Part shown: positions 15,346-24,851 of the stretch, piece after piece
How positions within the stretch are numbered: the stretch's first letter is position 1
How the letters are laid out: each line of letters opens with the position of its first letter
From: Bacillota bacterium
GTDB lineage: Bacteria > Bacillota > Bacilli > Paenibacillales > UBA4045
NCBI GenBank assembly: GCA_023441055.1
Contig: JAEZQY010000041.1
Location: forward strand, 1 to 64,000
DNA length: 64,000 nucleotides
Reading direction: 5' to 3'
Program-made: the position numbers and the translations under genes
The notes under the pieces: model-generated
Told to the model about the DNA's origin: nothing
The model's database searches: none
What the model saw: only the letters and a program-made list of their open reading frames with translations

Positions 15346-17250
15346 TGCCGCACCCTTCAGAGCATCCGCAAGCATCAGATAAGTGTCACCGTTCGTGAGC
15401 TCATTCTTGTTCGAGATGAGTCCCAGCGTCTCTGTCGAGAGCCAACCCTTCTCCTGCAGCGCGCTGACAGCTGACTCCCGCTCGCCGGTCCAGCCGCTGG
15501 CCAGCAGAATCGTGTAGGCCGCTTGGTCGACGGTCAGCGTCACCTCAGCTGCCTTGACCATCCCCTCGATCGCCGCGTTCGGATCTGCCGCGAATACATC
15601 GCTATGCACCTTAGCCGTCCCTCTCATATTATTCAAGAAGCGCTGTGCATTAGATGTCAAATCCAGCTGGAAGTCATTGTTGTAGCTACCATAGGCAATG
15701 CCCATGCTGACAGCTGCCTTCAAGCCGGCATAAGCCTTATGCTTCATATAGTCAGGCTGCTTGAGATCGATCGGGTCCAGCTCCATGCCCTGCTCCACTA
15801 ATCGTTTCTGCAGCTCTTTCACCAATACCTCTGACCGCGACAGCTCGCGGAACGTAATGCCTTCCTCCTGCGCCAGCTTCGCCGCCGCACCTGCTGCTTC
15901 ACCCGTCGCCATACCAACTGGCACGACGCGCGCGCTGCCATGCGGCAGCGTATCGAAGCTTGCCGATCGGCCTACCACGAGCAGGCCGTCAATCTCCTGC
16001 GGCACGATCGCGCGGAACGGAATCGCGTACTGCTTAGGCGACATAACGACCACACCCCGATCCGTCGGTGCTGATGAGGTGCTCTGGATATCCACCGGAT
16101 ACGAGCCGAATGCGATGCGATCCCAGAAGTCACGCTGCTCCAGCAGGTCCAGCATCGTTAATCGATACTCGCCCTGAATATGGCGTGTCTCCCGCACATA
16201 CAGCTCCTTCGCGAATTCCACAAATTCGATATCCTTGAATTCTGAGTACTGCTCCTTCATATAGGCCAGCATCGCTGACATCTCATCAGCAGCCGCATCG
16301 AATGCTCCCTGATACGATACCGGATCGAATGGATCTACACCGAACACCTGGATCGAGTTCGACAACATCGTCTGATCATTCTGACGACCCAGATTCAGGC
16401 CCCGAGACCGCAGCTTCTCTGGCTGTGAGGACGGATAATTCCACATCTCAATGTAGCCCCATGCACTCTGATCATTCGCCCCGGTTCCGGAGTGCTCATC
16501 ATTGTTCATGCGGTTCTTGACCGCCTTCCACACTTCAGGTGTTACATTCTTCATCTTGAACACCGGCGTAACCGCCATGAGCAGCTTCGTATCGCCGATA
16601 TCCTCACGGCCATATGTATAGGGTACACCCGCCGCAGCTGCGATATCCGCATCCTGCGTGGCATCAATCACCGCCCCGGCAAGCACCGTGCGCTCCGCAC
16701 CATCCGCCGCGGTTAGCTTGACACCTGTGACCGCATTGCCTTCGAGCAACGGCTCGATCTTGCTCAACTTCATGACCAAATCAATGTTCGATTCGGCCTG
16801 CACCATTTTATTAAATACAACAGCAGCAGTCGTCACATCGAAGGAATCGCCCTCGACCTGATCATACCACTCCTTGAACAGTCCCTTATTCAGATAATCC
16901 TTCTGATTGCCCGGCGCTCGATTCATATCCAGGCTGTTCAGCCAGCCGATCGTGAACAATCCGCCCAGAATCTCTCTATCTCTGCCATCAACGAGCAGCG
17001 TCTTTAGCCCATTGCGCGCAGCTGACACCGCAGCCACTATGCCCTCAGGGTCAGTTCCAACTACCACTACATCGTATGTTTCCTTCGCCTTCTCAACCTC
17101 TACGATTTCCGGTATAGCGTCCTTCGGCGACGCCGGCTGCGCCGTGTCTGAATCGCCGTTGATCCACCACAATGCCGTCACAATCACCGCTAGCACGACG
17201 ATAATCACCGCCGCCCACAGTAAGGGGTTTCTACGCGTTCTCATCCTCAC
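15328..17250 (-). CDS. Membrane-anchored FAD-dependent oxidoreductase (FAD_oxidored family)
   Basis: A 640-residue flavoprotein of the type often mis-labelled xanthan lyase. Residues 12-32 form one hydrophobic anchor after a basic start, so the enzyme domain is probably outside the membrane. The dinucleotide-binding segment reads VVVVGTDPEGIVAAVSAARN, in which the usual GxGxxG is degenerate (G-T-D-P-E-G). A second FAD segment (LLVVGRSASFDTLPHGSARV) is typical of the family. The C-terminal 150 residues look like an S-layer-homology-like or helical domain (WLSTETLGLISNKNELTNGD). The substrate is unknown. The start is GTG at 17250 or ATG at 17244; neither has a clear site. Confidence 0.82.
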   Translation of the reverse strand: MRMRTRRNPLLWAAVIIVVLAVIVTALWWINGDSDTAQPASPKDAIPEIVEVEKAKETYDVVVVGTDPEGIVAAVSAARNGLKTLLVDGRDREILGGLFTIGWLNSLDMNRAPGNQKDYLNKGLFKEWYDQVEGDSFDVTTAAVVFNKMVQAESNIDLVMKLSKIEPLLEGNAVTGVKLTAADGAERTVLAGAVIDATQDADIAAAAGVPYTYGREDIGDTKLLMAVTPVFKMKNVTPEVWKAVKNRMNNDEHSGTGANDQSAWGYIEMWNYPSSQPEKLRSRGLNLGRQNDQTMLSNSIQVFGVDPFDPVSYQGAFDAAADEMSAMLAYMKEQYSEFKDIEFVEFAKELYVRETRHIQGEYRLTMLDLLEQRDFWDRIAFGSYPVDIQSTSSAPTDRGVVVMSPKQYAIPFRAIVPQEIDGLLVVGRSASFDTLPHGSARVVPVGMATGEAAGAAAKLAQEEGITFRELSRSEVLVKELQKRLVEQGMELDPIDLKQPDYMKHKAYAGLKAAVSMGIAYGSYNNDFQLDLTSNAQRFLNNMRGTAKVHSDVFAADPNAAIEGMVKAAEVTLTVDQAAYTILLASGWTGERESAVSALQEKGWLSTETLGLISNKNELTNGDTYLMLADALKGAAGVVYE

Positions 17251-17267
17251 CCATCCTCATCCTGTAT

Positions 17268-17293
17268 CTATGGACTGCAAGAACAGTCCATAG
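17268..17293. promoter_or_regulatory. Perfect 10-bp-arm palindrome in the divergent control region
   Basis: CTATGGACTG-CAAGAA-CAGTCCATAG lies 18 bases before the flavoprotein start and about 195 bases before the amidohydrolase start. In RNA from the minus strand it would form a hairpin just ahead of the start codon. In DNA it resembles an operator. The remaining bases of 17251-17488 are AT-rich and hold no ORF I can support. Confidence 0.5.
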
Positions 17294-17488
17294 AAAGTGT
17301 AGCATAACCCCACATGAATTTGAATGTCCAAAGCATAATTTGCAAATTGTTCATTGCGTTTCCTATACAAACTTTGCCACTTCCAACAATAATCCAGATT
17401 CTCAGTTGTAATGTGCATGTCAGGGAGCAAGAGGACCAATTACAATAGCGTTATGATTGATGAACACATTCACAAGGAGGAGTTACAA

Positions 17489-18589
17489 ATGTCCGTTCAA
17501 CGACCAACCAAGATTGATGCCGATGTGCATAATGCAATAGCCCGGCCACAAGACATGCTTCCTTACTTGCCTAGAGTATGGCATGAGCAATGGTTATCGG
17601 TTGGCCCTGGCTATAGCGGCGGATGGCATTCACCTGTAGGAGTTATGCGCAAGGATGCAGTGCCTCCAAATGGCGGAACGCCAGGCAGCGACCCTCAACA
17701 TATGCTGAAGCATCATCTGGACCGCTATGAGATTGATTATGCCATTCTTACTGGATCAGGCATTCTTGGCGTCTCGCTGAATCCTGATCCAGACTATGGG
17801 AATGTCGTGGCTAGCGCCTATAATGATTGGCTCGTGGAGACATGGTTAAAGGCCAGCCCCAAGTATAAGGGATCCATACTAGTTAACCATTCAGATCCTC
17901 AAGCTGCTGCTGCTGCTGAGATTGATAGAATGGCTGCTAATAAGAATATGGTGCAGGTCATCATGTGCAGCGGTTCACGCATGCTGTATGGTCAGCGTTA
18001 TTACCACCCCATCTTCGAAGCAGCGGAGCGCAACGGCTTGCCTGTAGCCGTACATCCAGGTACAGAAGGCCGCGGTATTGCAGGAGCGCCCACACCATCT
18101 GGCTATCCGACCAGGTATATGGAGTGGCATAACATATTACCGACTAATTACATGGCGCATGTTAACAGTCTGGTATGCGAGGGTGTATTCGAAAAATTTC
18201 CCGGTCTCAAATTTGTTGCTATTGAGGGCGGCATTGCCTGGCTGCCGCATCTGATGTGGCGGATGGACAAGAATTTCAAGGCCCTGCGCGACACGGCTCC
18301 CTGGCTGAAGAAGCTGCCGTCGGATTATATCCGCAATCATATCTATGTCACAACACAACCGATTGAAGAATCGGACAATCCAGAGCACCTCAATCAAATC
18401 TTCGATATGATCGGTGCGGATCACGCCATTATGTTCTCCTCGGATTACCCGCACTGGGATTTCGATAACCCTGAGATGGCACTGCGTCCGATCAATAGAG
18501 AGCTCAGACAGAAGATCCTGTGCGATAACGCGATGGAGCTGTATGGGTTGCATGAAAAGCCGCAAGTGAATAGCGGTAAGGAGGCCTAA
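17489..18589 (+). CDS. Amidohydrolase-2 family metal-dependent hydrolase or decarboxylase
   Basis: A 366-residue PF04909-type TIM barrel. Metal ligands are visible in KIDADVHN (D-x-H), in VAVHPGTEG (His) and in FSSDYPHWDF (Asp). Relatives hydrolyse lactones or decarboxylate aromatic and muconic acids. The start at 17489 is chosen for its AAGGAGGAG site; a longer frame from 17411 lacks one. Five bases separate it from the Rieske gene, with which it forms an operon. The substrate is unknown; an aromatic or cyclic acid is plausible given the Rieske partner. Confidence 0.88.
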   Translation: MSVQRPTKIDADVHNAIARPQDMLPYLPRVWHEQWLSVGPGYSGGWHSPVGVMRKDAVPPNGGTPGSDPQHMLKHHLDRYEIDYAILTGSGILGVSLNPDPDYGNVVASAYNDWLVETWLKASPKYKGSILVNHSDPQAAAAAEIDRMAANKNMVQVIMCSGSRMLYGQRYYHPIFEAAERNGLPVAVHPGTEGRGIAGAPTPSGYPTRYMEWHNILPTNYMAHVNSLVCEGVFEKFPGLKFVAIEGGIAWLPHLMWRMDKNFKALRDTAPWLKKLPSDYIRNHIYVTTQPIEESDNPEHLNQIFDMIGADHAIMFSSDYPHWDFDNPEMALRPINRELRQKILCDNAMELYGLHEKPQVNSGKEA

Positions 18590-18594
18590 TTCAG

Positions 18595-18960
18595 ATGGGG
18601 ACCAATGTGAAGCAGAAGTATTTTGGGACGAAATTAAGGGAATTGGAGCAGCACGGGCGCGTCATAGCGCAAGTCAAAGGGATGGAGATCGGTATCTTCC
18701 TAATCGATGGTCTACCCTATGCATGGCGTAATATATGTCCGCATGCGGCAGCTCCAGTCTGCGAGGGACGAATATGCGGCACGCGATTGCCCTCCATGGT
18801 GTACGAATATACCTACGGCCGCGAACAGGAGATCCTGCGTTGTCCATGGCATGGCTGGGAATTCGATCTGAAGACTGGCGTTCATCTGGCAGATGAATCT
18901 GTTAAGCTGCGCGGATACGAGGCTGTGATCGAGGAGGACGATGTTTATTTAATAATGTGA
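18595..18960 (+). CDS. Rieske [2Fe-2S] ferredoxin-like protein
   Basis: A 121-residue small Rieske protein. The first cluster motif is CPHAAAPVCEG (C-x-H) and the second CPWHGWEFD (C-x-x-H), about 40 residues apart with an insert longer than usual. It has no oxygenase catalytic domain, so it is an electron carrier or a regulatory/ferredoxin subunit. No oxygenase large subunit lies in the window; the partner is either elsewhere or one of the flavoproteins at 26638-29288. An AAGGAGGCC site precedes the ATG. Confidence 0.92.
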   Translation: MGTNVKQKYFGTKLRELEQHGRVIAQVKGMEIGIFLIDGLPYAWRNICPHAAAPVCEGRICGTRLPSMVYEYTYGREQEILRCPWHGWEFDLKTGVHLADESVKLRGYEAVIEEDDVYLIM

Positions 18961-19050
18961 TCGGTAGAAGCAGGAGAGCGGGGCCAAACTTATTGCTGTA
19001 TAATAAGGATGGATATGCAGTAATCTGAATAGGAAGAGGCGCTAAGTACG

Positions 19051-19872
19051 ATGAATTATGATTATCTTAATAAATTCCATCCGAAGCTATTAGATGTCGT
19101 CGTCCGTGACTATGCGTTCTGGCAGCCATTCGAATTTGATCTCCTGCGTAAATCTACCCGTCTGCACACGATCGGAATCGTCTATGAAGGCAAGGGTACT
19201 CTCCATCTGAACGATCATCAGTATGCCTTAACACCTGGGAGTGTATTCCAGATCCTCCCCGGAAACTATATGAATATAAAGACCGCTCAGATAGATACGT
19301 TGCACTTCTACTCTGTTCATTATTCTGCACATCTAATGGATGAGTCGGGGCAAGGTCTTGATGAGAATAGTCAAAGCTTGCCCTTCCCCATCCATTCCAA
19401 TTACGCGGATTGGCAACCTCTCTATCAGATATTCCTATCTGCCTGGCAGGAATGGAATACCAAGCAGCCGGGGTATGAGTGGCGATGCAAGATTTCCTTC
19501 TTCGCTATCATGAATGAGATTGTCCGCTTGGAATCGGATAGGGAATCTGGCACCTCTATGAACAGCGGAATGGAGCGCATCGTACAATTCATGAATGAAC
19601 ACTACAACGATCCGTTAAACCGCACGCAATTGGCCACATATGCGGGCTGGTCGCCAACCTACTTTTCGACGTTATTCAAGGAGCAGACTGGAGAGACGCC
19701 CACACAATACCTGAATAAGCTGCGAATAGATCGAGCTAAGCAACTGCTTCGTTCCACTTCGCTGCCTATCACTCAGATTGCCGCTGACGTTGGTTTTACC
19801 GATTCCTTCTACTTCGCTCGAATCTTCGCTAAGGCGACTGGCTTCTCACCCAGCGAGTATCGGAAAGCTTGA
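19051..19872 (+). CDS. AraC-family transcriptional regulator
   Basis: A 273-residue regulator with an N-terminal cupin-like sensing domain and a C-terminal double helix-turn-helix (IVQFMNEHYNDPLNRTQLA, then the diagnostic FYFARIFAKATGFSPSEYRK). It follows the Rieske gene by 90 bases, where TATAAT at 18999-19004 could serve as its own -10 element. It abuts the convergent kinase gene with no spacer and no terminator. A local role in controlling the amidohydrolase-Rieske genes and perhaps the facing flavoprotein operon is likely. Confidence 0.92.
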   Translation: MNYDYLNKFHPKLLDVVVRDYAFWQPFEFDLLRKSTRLHTIGIVYEGKGTLHLNDHQYALTPGSVFQILPGNYMNIKTAQIDTLHFYSVHYSAHLMDESGQGLDENSQSLPFPIHSNYADWQPLYQIFLSAWQEWNTKQPGYEWRCKISFFAIMNEIVRLESDRESGTSMNSGMERIVQFMNEHYNDPLNRTQLATYAGWSPTYFSTLFKEQTGETPTQYLNKLRIDRAKQLLRSTSLPITQIAADVGFTDSFYFARIFAKATGFSPSEYRKA

Positions 19873-21620
19873 TCACGCCACATAAGGCAACACAATTCGA
19901 ATCACTGTCCCCTTGCGTATGCGGCTCTTAATCCGGATACGGCTCTGTTCTCCAAAATATAACACCAATCGTTCATAGACATTCACAATGCCAATATGAT
20001 TCGAATGATCGGCTTGCGATTTGCGTTTGTGTTTAGCGAATACGCTGCTCAGCGTCTCCTCATCCATCCCCGCACCATTATCAGCAATTGTGATCACAAT
20101 TCGACCCCCTCGCTTCCTGCCGCGAATACAGATCATCCCTTTCCTGCTAATCGAGGCGAAGCCATGGATGATGGCATTCTCCACCAGTGGCTGCAGAATC
20201 AGCTTAGGGATCTCAACATCCATTGCGGATTCCTCTATGCGGATATCCATATCGAATTTATCTCCGAATCTCACCTTCTGGATCTGAACATATTGTTTAA
20301 TCGCATCAAGCTCCCGCCTCAGCGCCACTCTCTCATCCTGATTGCTTACGCTGTAGGAGAGCAGATTAACCAGAGAACGTATCGTCGTTTGGACATCCTT
20401 ATTTCTATGCTGGAACGAAAGGCTCTCGATGCAGGCCAATGTATTATATAGAAAGTGAGGACCGATTTGACTTTGCAGTAGCTCCATCTCGAATTTACGC
20501 TTGGCTTGCTCTGTCAGCTTGAGCTCCGAAGACAGCAGTTGAATCCGTCTCATCATATTATTATAGCTTTGTGAGAGCTGGCCGATCTCATCGCCGCGCT
20601 GGATATTAATTTCTGAGAACACTTCAATACTTTGCACCCGATTCATCTTGCGCACCAGGGTCATAATCGGCTTGGAGAAGTAACGAGAGAAGATATACGC
20701 GCCAATCAGCAGAATCACAAACCAAATCACAGCGCCTCGAATGAACATATTGTGCAAATACGACACGCTGCGAAAATAATAGGATTGATCAATAAGCGCG
20801 ACCAGCTTCCAGCCAAACGTACTCTGCGATGTCTTAACAGCTACCCATTCTCCCGCTTCCGGAAAGGATAGGATATGCGTACCGTTCGACATCTCAGCCA
20901 GATGCGTCTGAACCTGTTCATCCAACGCATAGGGCTTCTTGACATCAATCGGCAGAAGCTGATGATTCGTGCCCATCAGGATCAACTCATCCATGATCGA
21001 ATAGATCACGAAGCTCTGAAATTTATTCTCCATCAGATTGGAGATCTTCGTCCGCAGCATATACAAATCGATCTCAACCGCTATCGTGCCCAGATACGCC
21101 TTATCATTGCCATACACAGGAATCGCGAACGCGATCGTTCTCTGAGAGAGCGGCGATACATAGGGCTCCGTCCAATTAATAGAGCCGTAATTCTGCATAG
21201 ACATATCTATAACCTGCTGCAGATACGGATTGCCGAGCAGATTATAATAGACTTGGTTGTTCGCAATCACATCGCCGTCTCGATGCAGGACATAGAGCAT
21301 CGTTACACCAACATAGTTCTCGGCATAGGAGCGAAGAATTTCAATTGTATCGTCCTGACGGGATAATCGAATAACTCCCTGCGTTCAGCCAGTGTGAGCA
21401 GCAAGCCATTAATGTTATCTAGATAAACATTCAGATATTCATCTGTACGCGCCAGCACCACCTGAGCGTTCTCATCCAATTGATTCTTAAGCAGACCCTC
21501 AGCATTCTTCAGTGCATACCAGCCGCCAACCGCGAATAGAATACTGCTGCATATCACAAGAAATATAAATTGCTTAGTCGCTAATCGCATATGACTGAAA
21601 TATCGCAGCATAGTTCTCAT
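19873..21620 (-). pseudogene. YesM-type sensor histidine kinase broken by a one-base frameshift
   Basis: The reading frame from 21620 carries a transmembrane start (KQFIFLVICSSILFAVGGWY) and the beginning of a Cache sensor domain, then ends at 21303. The rest continues in the next frame through a second membrane segment, HAMP, the His-box NPHFLYNTLACIE type (here IGPHFLYNTLACIESL) and a HATPase domain (ITIADNGAGMDEE). The break falls near the GGG at 21360-21362. Restoring a fourth base would give ...FDYP-RQDDTIEIL..., so a one-base loss in a short homopolymer explains it. It could be a true mutation or a sequencing error. The gene follows its response regulator by 4 bases and would sense a sugar-like ligand with the adjacent transporter. 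Confidence 0.85.
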
Positions 21621-21624
21621 CTCG

Positions 21625-23136
21625 TCAACCCTTCTTATATTCAGTAGGCGATAATCCTGTATGCTTCTGAAACAGCGTGGTGAAATACCGGTAGTTAGTG
21701 AACCCTACTTCTTCCGCGATTCGATAAATCTTCTTATTCGTATTCCAGATCAAATCCTTGGCCTTCTCCATGCGCATCCGCGTAACGTACGCTTTGAAGT
21801 TCTCTCCCGTAGCTTCCACGAACAGCTTTCCTAAATACTGCGGGTTATAGCCTACCTCGCCGGCAATCGTGGACAGGGATAACGGCTTGTCCAGATTCTC
21901 TGCCACATAATGCTTGATCGCCGTCATTTCGGATCTACTCTCCTTCAACTGCATGCCTGATATCAAATAAACCAATTCTGCATGCAGCTCGCGCATCGTT
22001 CTCACACTTCCCAGCTTATTACTCACCTGTTCCTTCCATTTGTCGGAGCACTCCTTGGGTGTAACCGCGCTAAGCAGGCACACGACTAATTCCTTAATTA
22101 ACACCTGCGGATCTAGTTGTATCTCCTTCGCATAAGCCAGAACGTCATCCTTGAGCGACTTAAGCATCGTATCTCTGTCAGGCTTCTGCATGGCTGATTT
22201 CATCCGAGCAGCCAGCTCCCCGGTCGACTCCGAGAATTGCGGCGGCTTGCCAACGAATAGGAAGGACTCCTCATAGAAATAGGCATCTCGCCAAGCATCC
22301 CCTTGTTCATAGAAAGCAAGCAGGCTCTGATCAGACTGAAGCGGTGCTCCATAAGCGATTAGAACAAGCTCGCCTAGCGCGGATTCCGCATTCGATTGTA
22401 TCTTGCTCCTAATATCAACCGCGAAATTCTGCATGCGATTAAACCAATGAAGATATGAGCTTGCACCCTCAGAGAGGAGGAGATAGTGTCCCAGCGATGC
22501 TGGAAACCATTGATACTGATAAGCTGATTCCATAGATTCGAGCAACTCTTGCATAATCGGATCGGCAAAGTAAAGATCCTCCGGCTCCCCCATCAGCCTT
22601 AATCCCAGCACCATCGTGTGTATCGATGTGATCGAGCGCAGCAATGGAGGCTGAGGATTTCCCCCTTCATCCGGGTTAACCATGTACCTGCGGAACTGCT
22701 CTGCCAGTCTGATGCGTTCCTGCTGTCGTTTATTCCATTTATGGGAGTGATCCTTCGTTAATTGCTCTCGAGCCAGATTCAATGCATGTCCCAGCTCATC
22801 AGGAGAGAAGCCTCCCTTCAGCAGATAGTCAATGGCTCCTAACTTAATCGCCTGTCTGGCATATTCAAAGTCATTATGATTGGTTAGCAGAATGACCTTG
22901 ATTTCTGGAAATTCAGCCTGCAGCAGATGGAATAGCTCGAGTCCGCCCATGATGGGCATTGTAATATCAGCCACTACGACATCTGGCGGATTGTCCGCGC
23001 AGAAATCGAGCGCGACTTCACCATTATCTGCTTCTCCGATCCACTCCGCATGCCAGCTGCTCCAATCCAGCCGCTTCAGCCACTCGCGAATTGGAAGCTC
23101 ATCATCCACGACTAACACTCGAAGTTTATGCTCCAA
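21625..23136 (-). CDS. YesN-type response regulator with AraC output
   Basis: A 503-residue regulator: receiver with VVDDE, phospho-acceptor Asp57 in VVVADITMP and Lys in DYLLKGG. A middle linker of about 250 residues follows, then a C-terminal AraC-type double helix-turn-helix ending TNYRYFTTLFQKHTGLSPTE. The start is TTG at 23136, with AAGGGGGG 7 bases upstream. It lies downstream of the substrate-binding protein gene and directly ahead of its frameshifted kinase partner. Such pairs usually control the linked sugar importer. Confidence 0.92.
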   Translation of the reverse strand: MEHKLRVLVVDDELPIREWLKRLDWSSWHAEWIGEADNGEVALDFCADNPPDVVVADITMPIMGGLELFHLLQAEFPEIKVILLTNHNDFEYARQAIKLGAIDYLLKGGFSPDELGHALNLAREQLTKDHSHKWNKRQQERIRLAEQFRRYMVNPDEGGNPQPPLLRSITSIHTMVLGLRLMGEPEDLYFADPIMQELLESMESAYQYQWFPASLGHYLLLSEGASSYLHWFNRMQNFAVDIRSKIQSNAESALGELVLIAYGAPLQSDQSLLAFYEQGDAWRDAYFYEESFLFVGKPPQFSESTGELAARMKSAMQKPDRDTMLKSLKDDVLAYAKEIQLDPQVLIKELVVCLLSAVTPKECSDKWKEQVSNKLGSVRTMRELHAELVYLISGMQLKESRSEMTAIKHYVAENLDKPLSLSTIAGEVGYNPQYLGKLFVEATGENFKAYVTRMRMEKAKDLIWNTNKKIYRIAEEVGFTNYRYFTTLFQKHTGLSPTEYKKG

Positions 23137-23161
23137 TTCAATACCCCCCTTGAATGCTGAT

Positions 23162-23198
23162 AAGCAACCCTCCGGCCTAGTTGCCAGAGGGTTGCTTT
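23162..23198 (-). terminator. Hairpin between the binding protein and regulator genes
   Basis: GCAACCCTC and GAGGGTTGC form a 9-bp perfect stem around a 14-base loop. The following U-run is weak (TTATC), so it may attenuate rather than stop transcription into the regulator genes. Confidence 0.5.
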
Positions 23199-23210
23199 AT
23201 ACGCTTGGCC

Positions 23211-24743
23211 TTACAGCTCTCCCTTATCCTTCAAGCGCTTCTCGACTAATTCCATATACGCATCAAAGTTGAAGGTTTTTCTCAGTGTTTCGGTGAATGC
23301 CTCGAATTCATCCAACGGTTTCTCACCGAACATGAATTTCACCAGCTCCTCCTCCGTGAACCGATCCACATCAGCTATGCTGTAGCCCTCTGGATATTCA
23401 TAGATGAGTCCATTGAGCGCTCTTAATCGCGGCTGCTCATATGCGAACATGAATTCCTTCTCCACATACGCGAACCTGGACGATAAGTACTCAAGCTCAT
23501 TGCGGCCGGAAAGCTGATAGAAGGAGATATGCTGAATATCCTTATTCGCCGGCAACGTCTTTATTTTACCGTCAACAACCTCATAATGCGTTCCTTCAAT
23601 CCCGAAGCCTACCAATTGCAATCCCTCGTCAGTTGCCAGGTAGCTGAATAGTTCGAAGATCTTCTGGAGCTTCTCCGGATCCTTCTCAACAGACTTGGAG
23701 ATGACATGATAAGAAGGGGCTCTACCGTAGTCATAGGAAGCGTTCCACGTCCCCGCTGGTCCTGTCAGCGCTGGTACTTGCGACCATTCTGCCTTCGGAT
23801 TAATCGCCTTGATTTCCGCGAAGGTAGTGTCTCTTAGAATTTGGTGCCAGGCCGCATAGACAATACCCGCACTTCCTTGCTTTACCTTATCGATATGCAT
23901 ATTGTTCTTGTTCACGAGGAATTCTTTGTCCACAGCGCCGCTGGCAATCATCTTATTGATGAATGCTAGCGCTGATTTCATGTCTGGGTCAATCGCTGCG
24001 CTCATGACTTGTCCATTCTCTACATAGATATCGCCAGGACTTCCAGCACCGAATATCGGATATAATGGCCCGAATGTGTTAAGCCCGAACCCAGTAAGCC
24101 CAATCGTGTCATTCTTGCCGTTCTGATCAGGGTCATTCTCTGTGAACGCTATCGCGACTTCTAGCAACTCCTCTGGCGTAGTTGGCATAGCAAGACCTAG
24201 ATTATCCAACCAATCCTGTCGGATCATATACGTGTTGAATGGAATATCCGCATGTCGGATAATGGCATACTGCTTATCTCCGATCTTACCCTTCTCGAAG
24301 TTATCCAGCGTCTGGAAGTCGATAACCTGTTGCAATTGATCTAGATGAGGCGTCAGATCGAGCAGCAGTCCTCGTTCGCTATAGTCCGAAATCTGATTCA
24401 GAGGCAGCTCGTACACATCAGGGAGATTACCGCCAGCTAAGCGTACGTTGAGCTGCGTATCATACTCAGTCAGCAGATTGACTGTTAAATCGATATTTAA
24501 TTTCTTATTCAAGGCTTGAATGACCGGGTCGTCCTCAGGCTTAGGAACAGTACCTGATCCGAGCGCATTCTTCACAACTTCAATTTTAATGGGTGCGCTA
24601 GGTGTACTCGCCGTATCGGATGCACCCGTTGATGAGTTCGATTGCTTCGCGCCTTCGTTGGAATTATTGTTGGAACCACAAGCGGCTAACAGAACCGAAA
24701 AACTCATGATTAACACCAGTACAATCGTTAAGCCCTTCTTCAT
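23211..24743 (-). CDS. ABC transporter substrate-binding lipoprotein, LipO/family 1
   Basis: A 510-residue binding protein with lipoprotein signal ending SVLLAACGSN, so anchored on the outer face of the membrane. The large family-1 fold is typical of the oligosaccharide binding proteins of YesMN-controlled transporters in Paenibacillus. ATG 24743 is preferred because AAGGGG lies 8 bases before it. It belongs to the operon with the permeases just upstream and the two flavoproteins. The ligand is unknown; linked flavoproteins suggest a cyclitol, sugar acid or glycoside. Confidence 0.9.
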   Translation of the reverse strand: MKKGLTIVLVLIMSFSVLLAACGSNNNSNEGAKQSNSSTGASDTASTPSAPIKIEVVKNALGSGTVPKPEDDPVIQALNKKLNIDLTVNLLTEYDTQLNVRLAGGNLPDVYELPLNQISDYSERGLLLDLTPHLDQLQQVIDFQTLDNFEKGKIGDKQYAIIRHADIPFNTYMIRQDWLDNLGLAMPTTPEELLEVAIAFTENDPDQNGKNDTIGLTGFGLNTFGPLYPIFGAGSPGDIYVENGQVMSAAIDPDMKSALAFINKMIASGAVDKEFLVNKNNMHIDKVKQGSAGIVYAAWHQILRDTTFAEIKAINPKAEWSQVPALTGPAGTWNASYDYGRAPSYHVISKSVEKDPEKLQKIFELFSYLATDEGLQLVGFGIEGTHYEVVDGKIKTLPANKDIQHISFYQLSGRNELEYLSSRFAYVEKEFMFAYEQPRLRALNGLIYEYPEGYSIADVDRFTEEELVKFMFGEKPLDEFEAFTETLRKTFNFDAYMELVEKRLKDKGEL

Positions 24744-24851
24744 CTTCATTTCCCCTTAGTAGTATTTTTATGTTAAGTTCGCCGGTCATACTGCCGCATA
24801 CTACTTGTGAATCCATCATACTGTATCCTGCAGCCGCATGACAACGAACGA

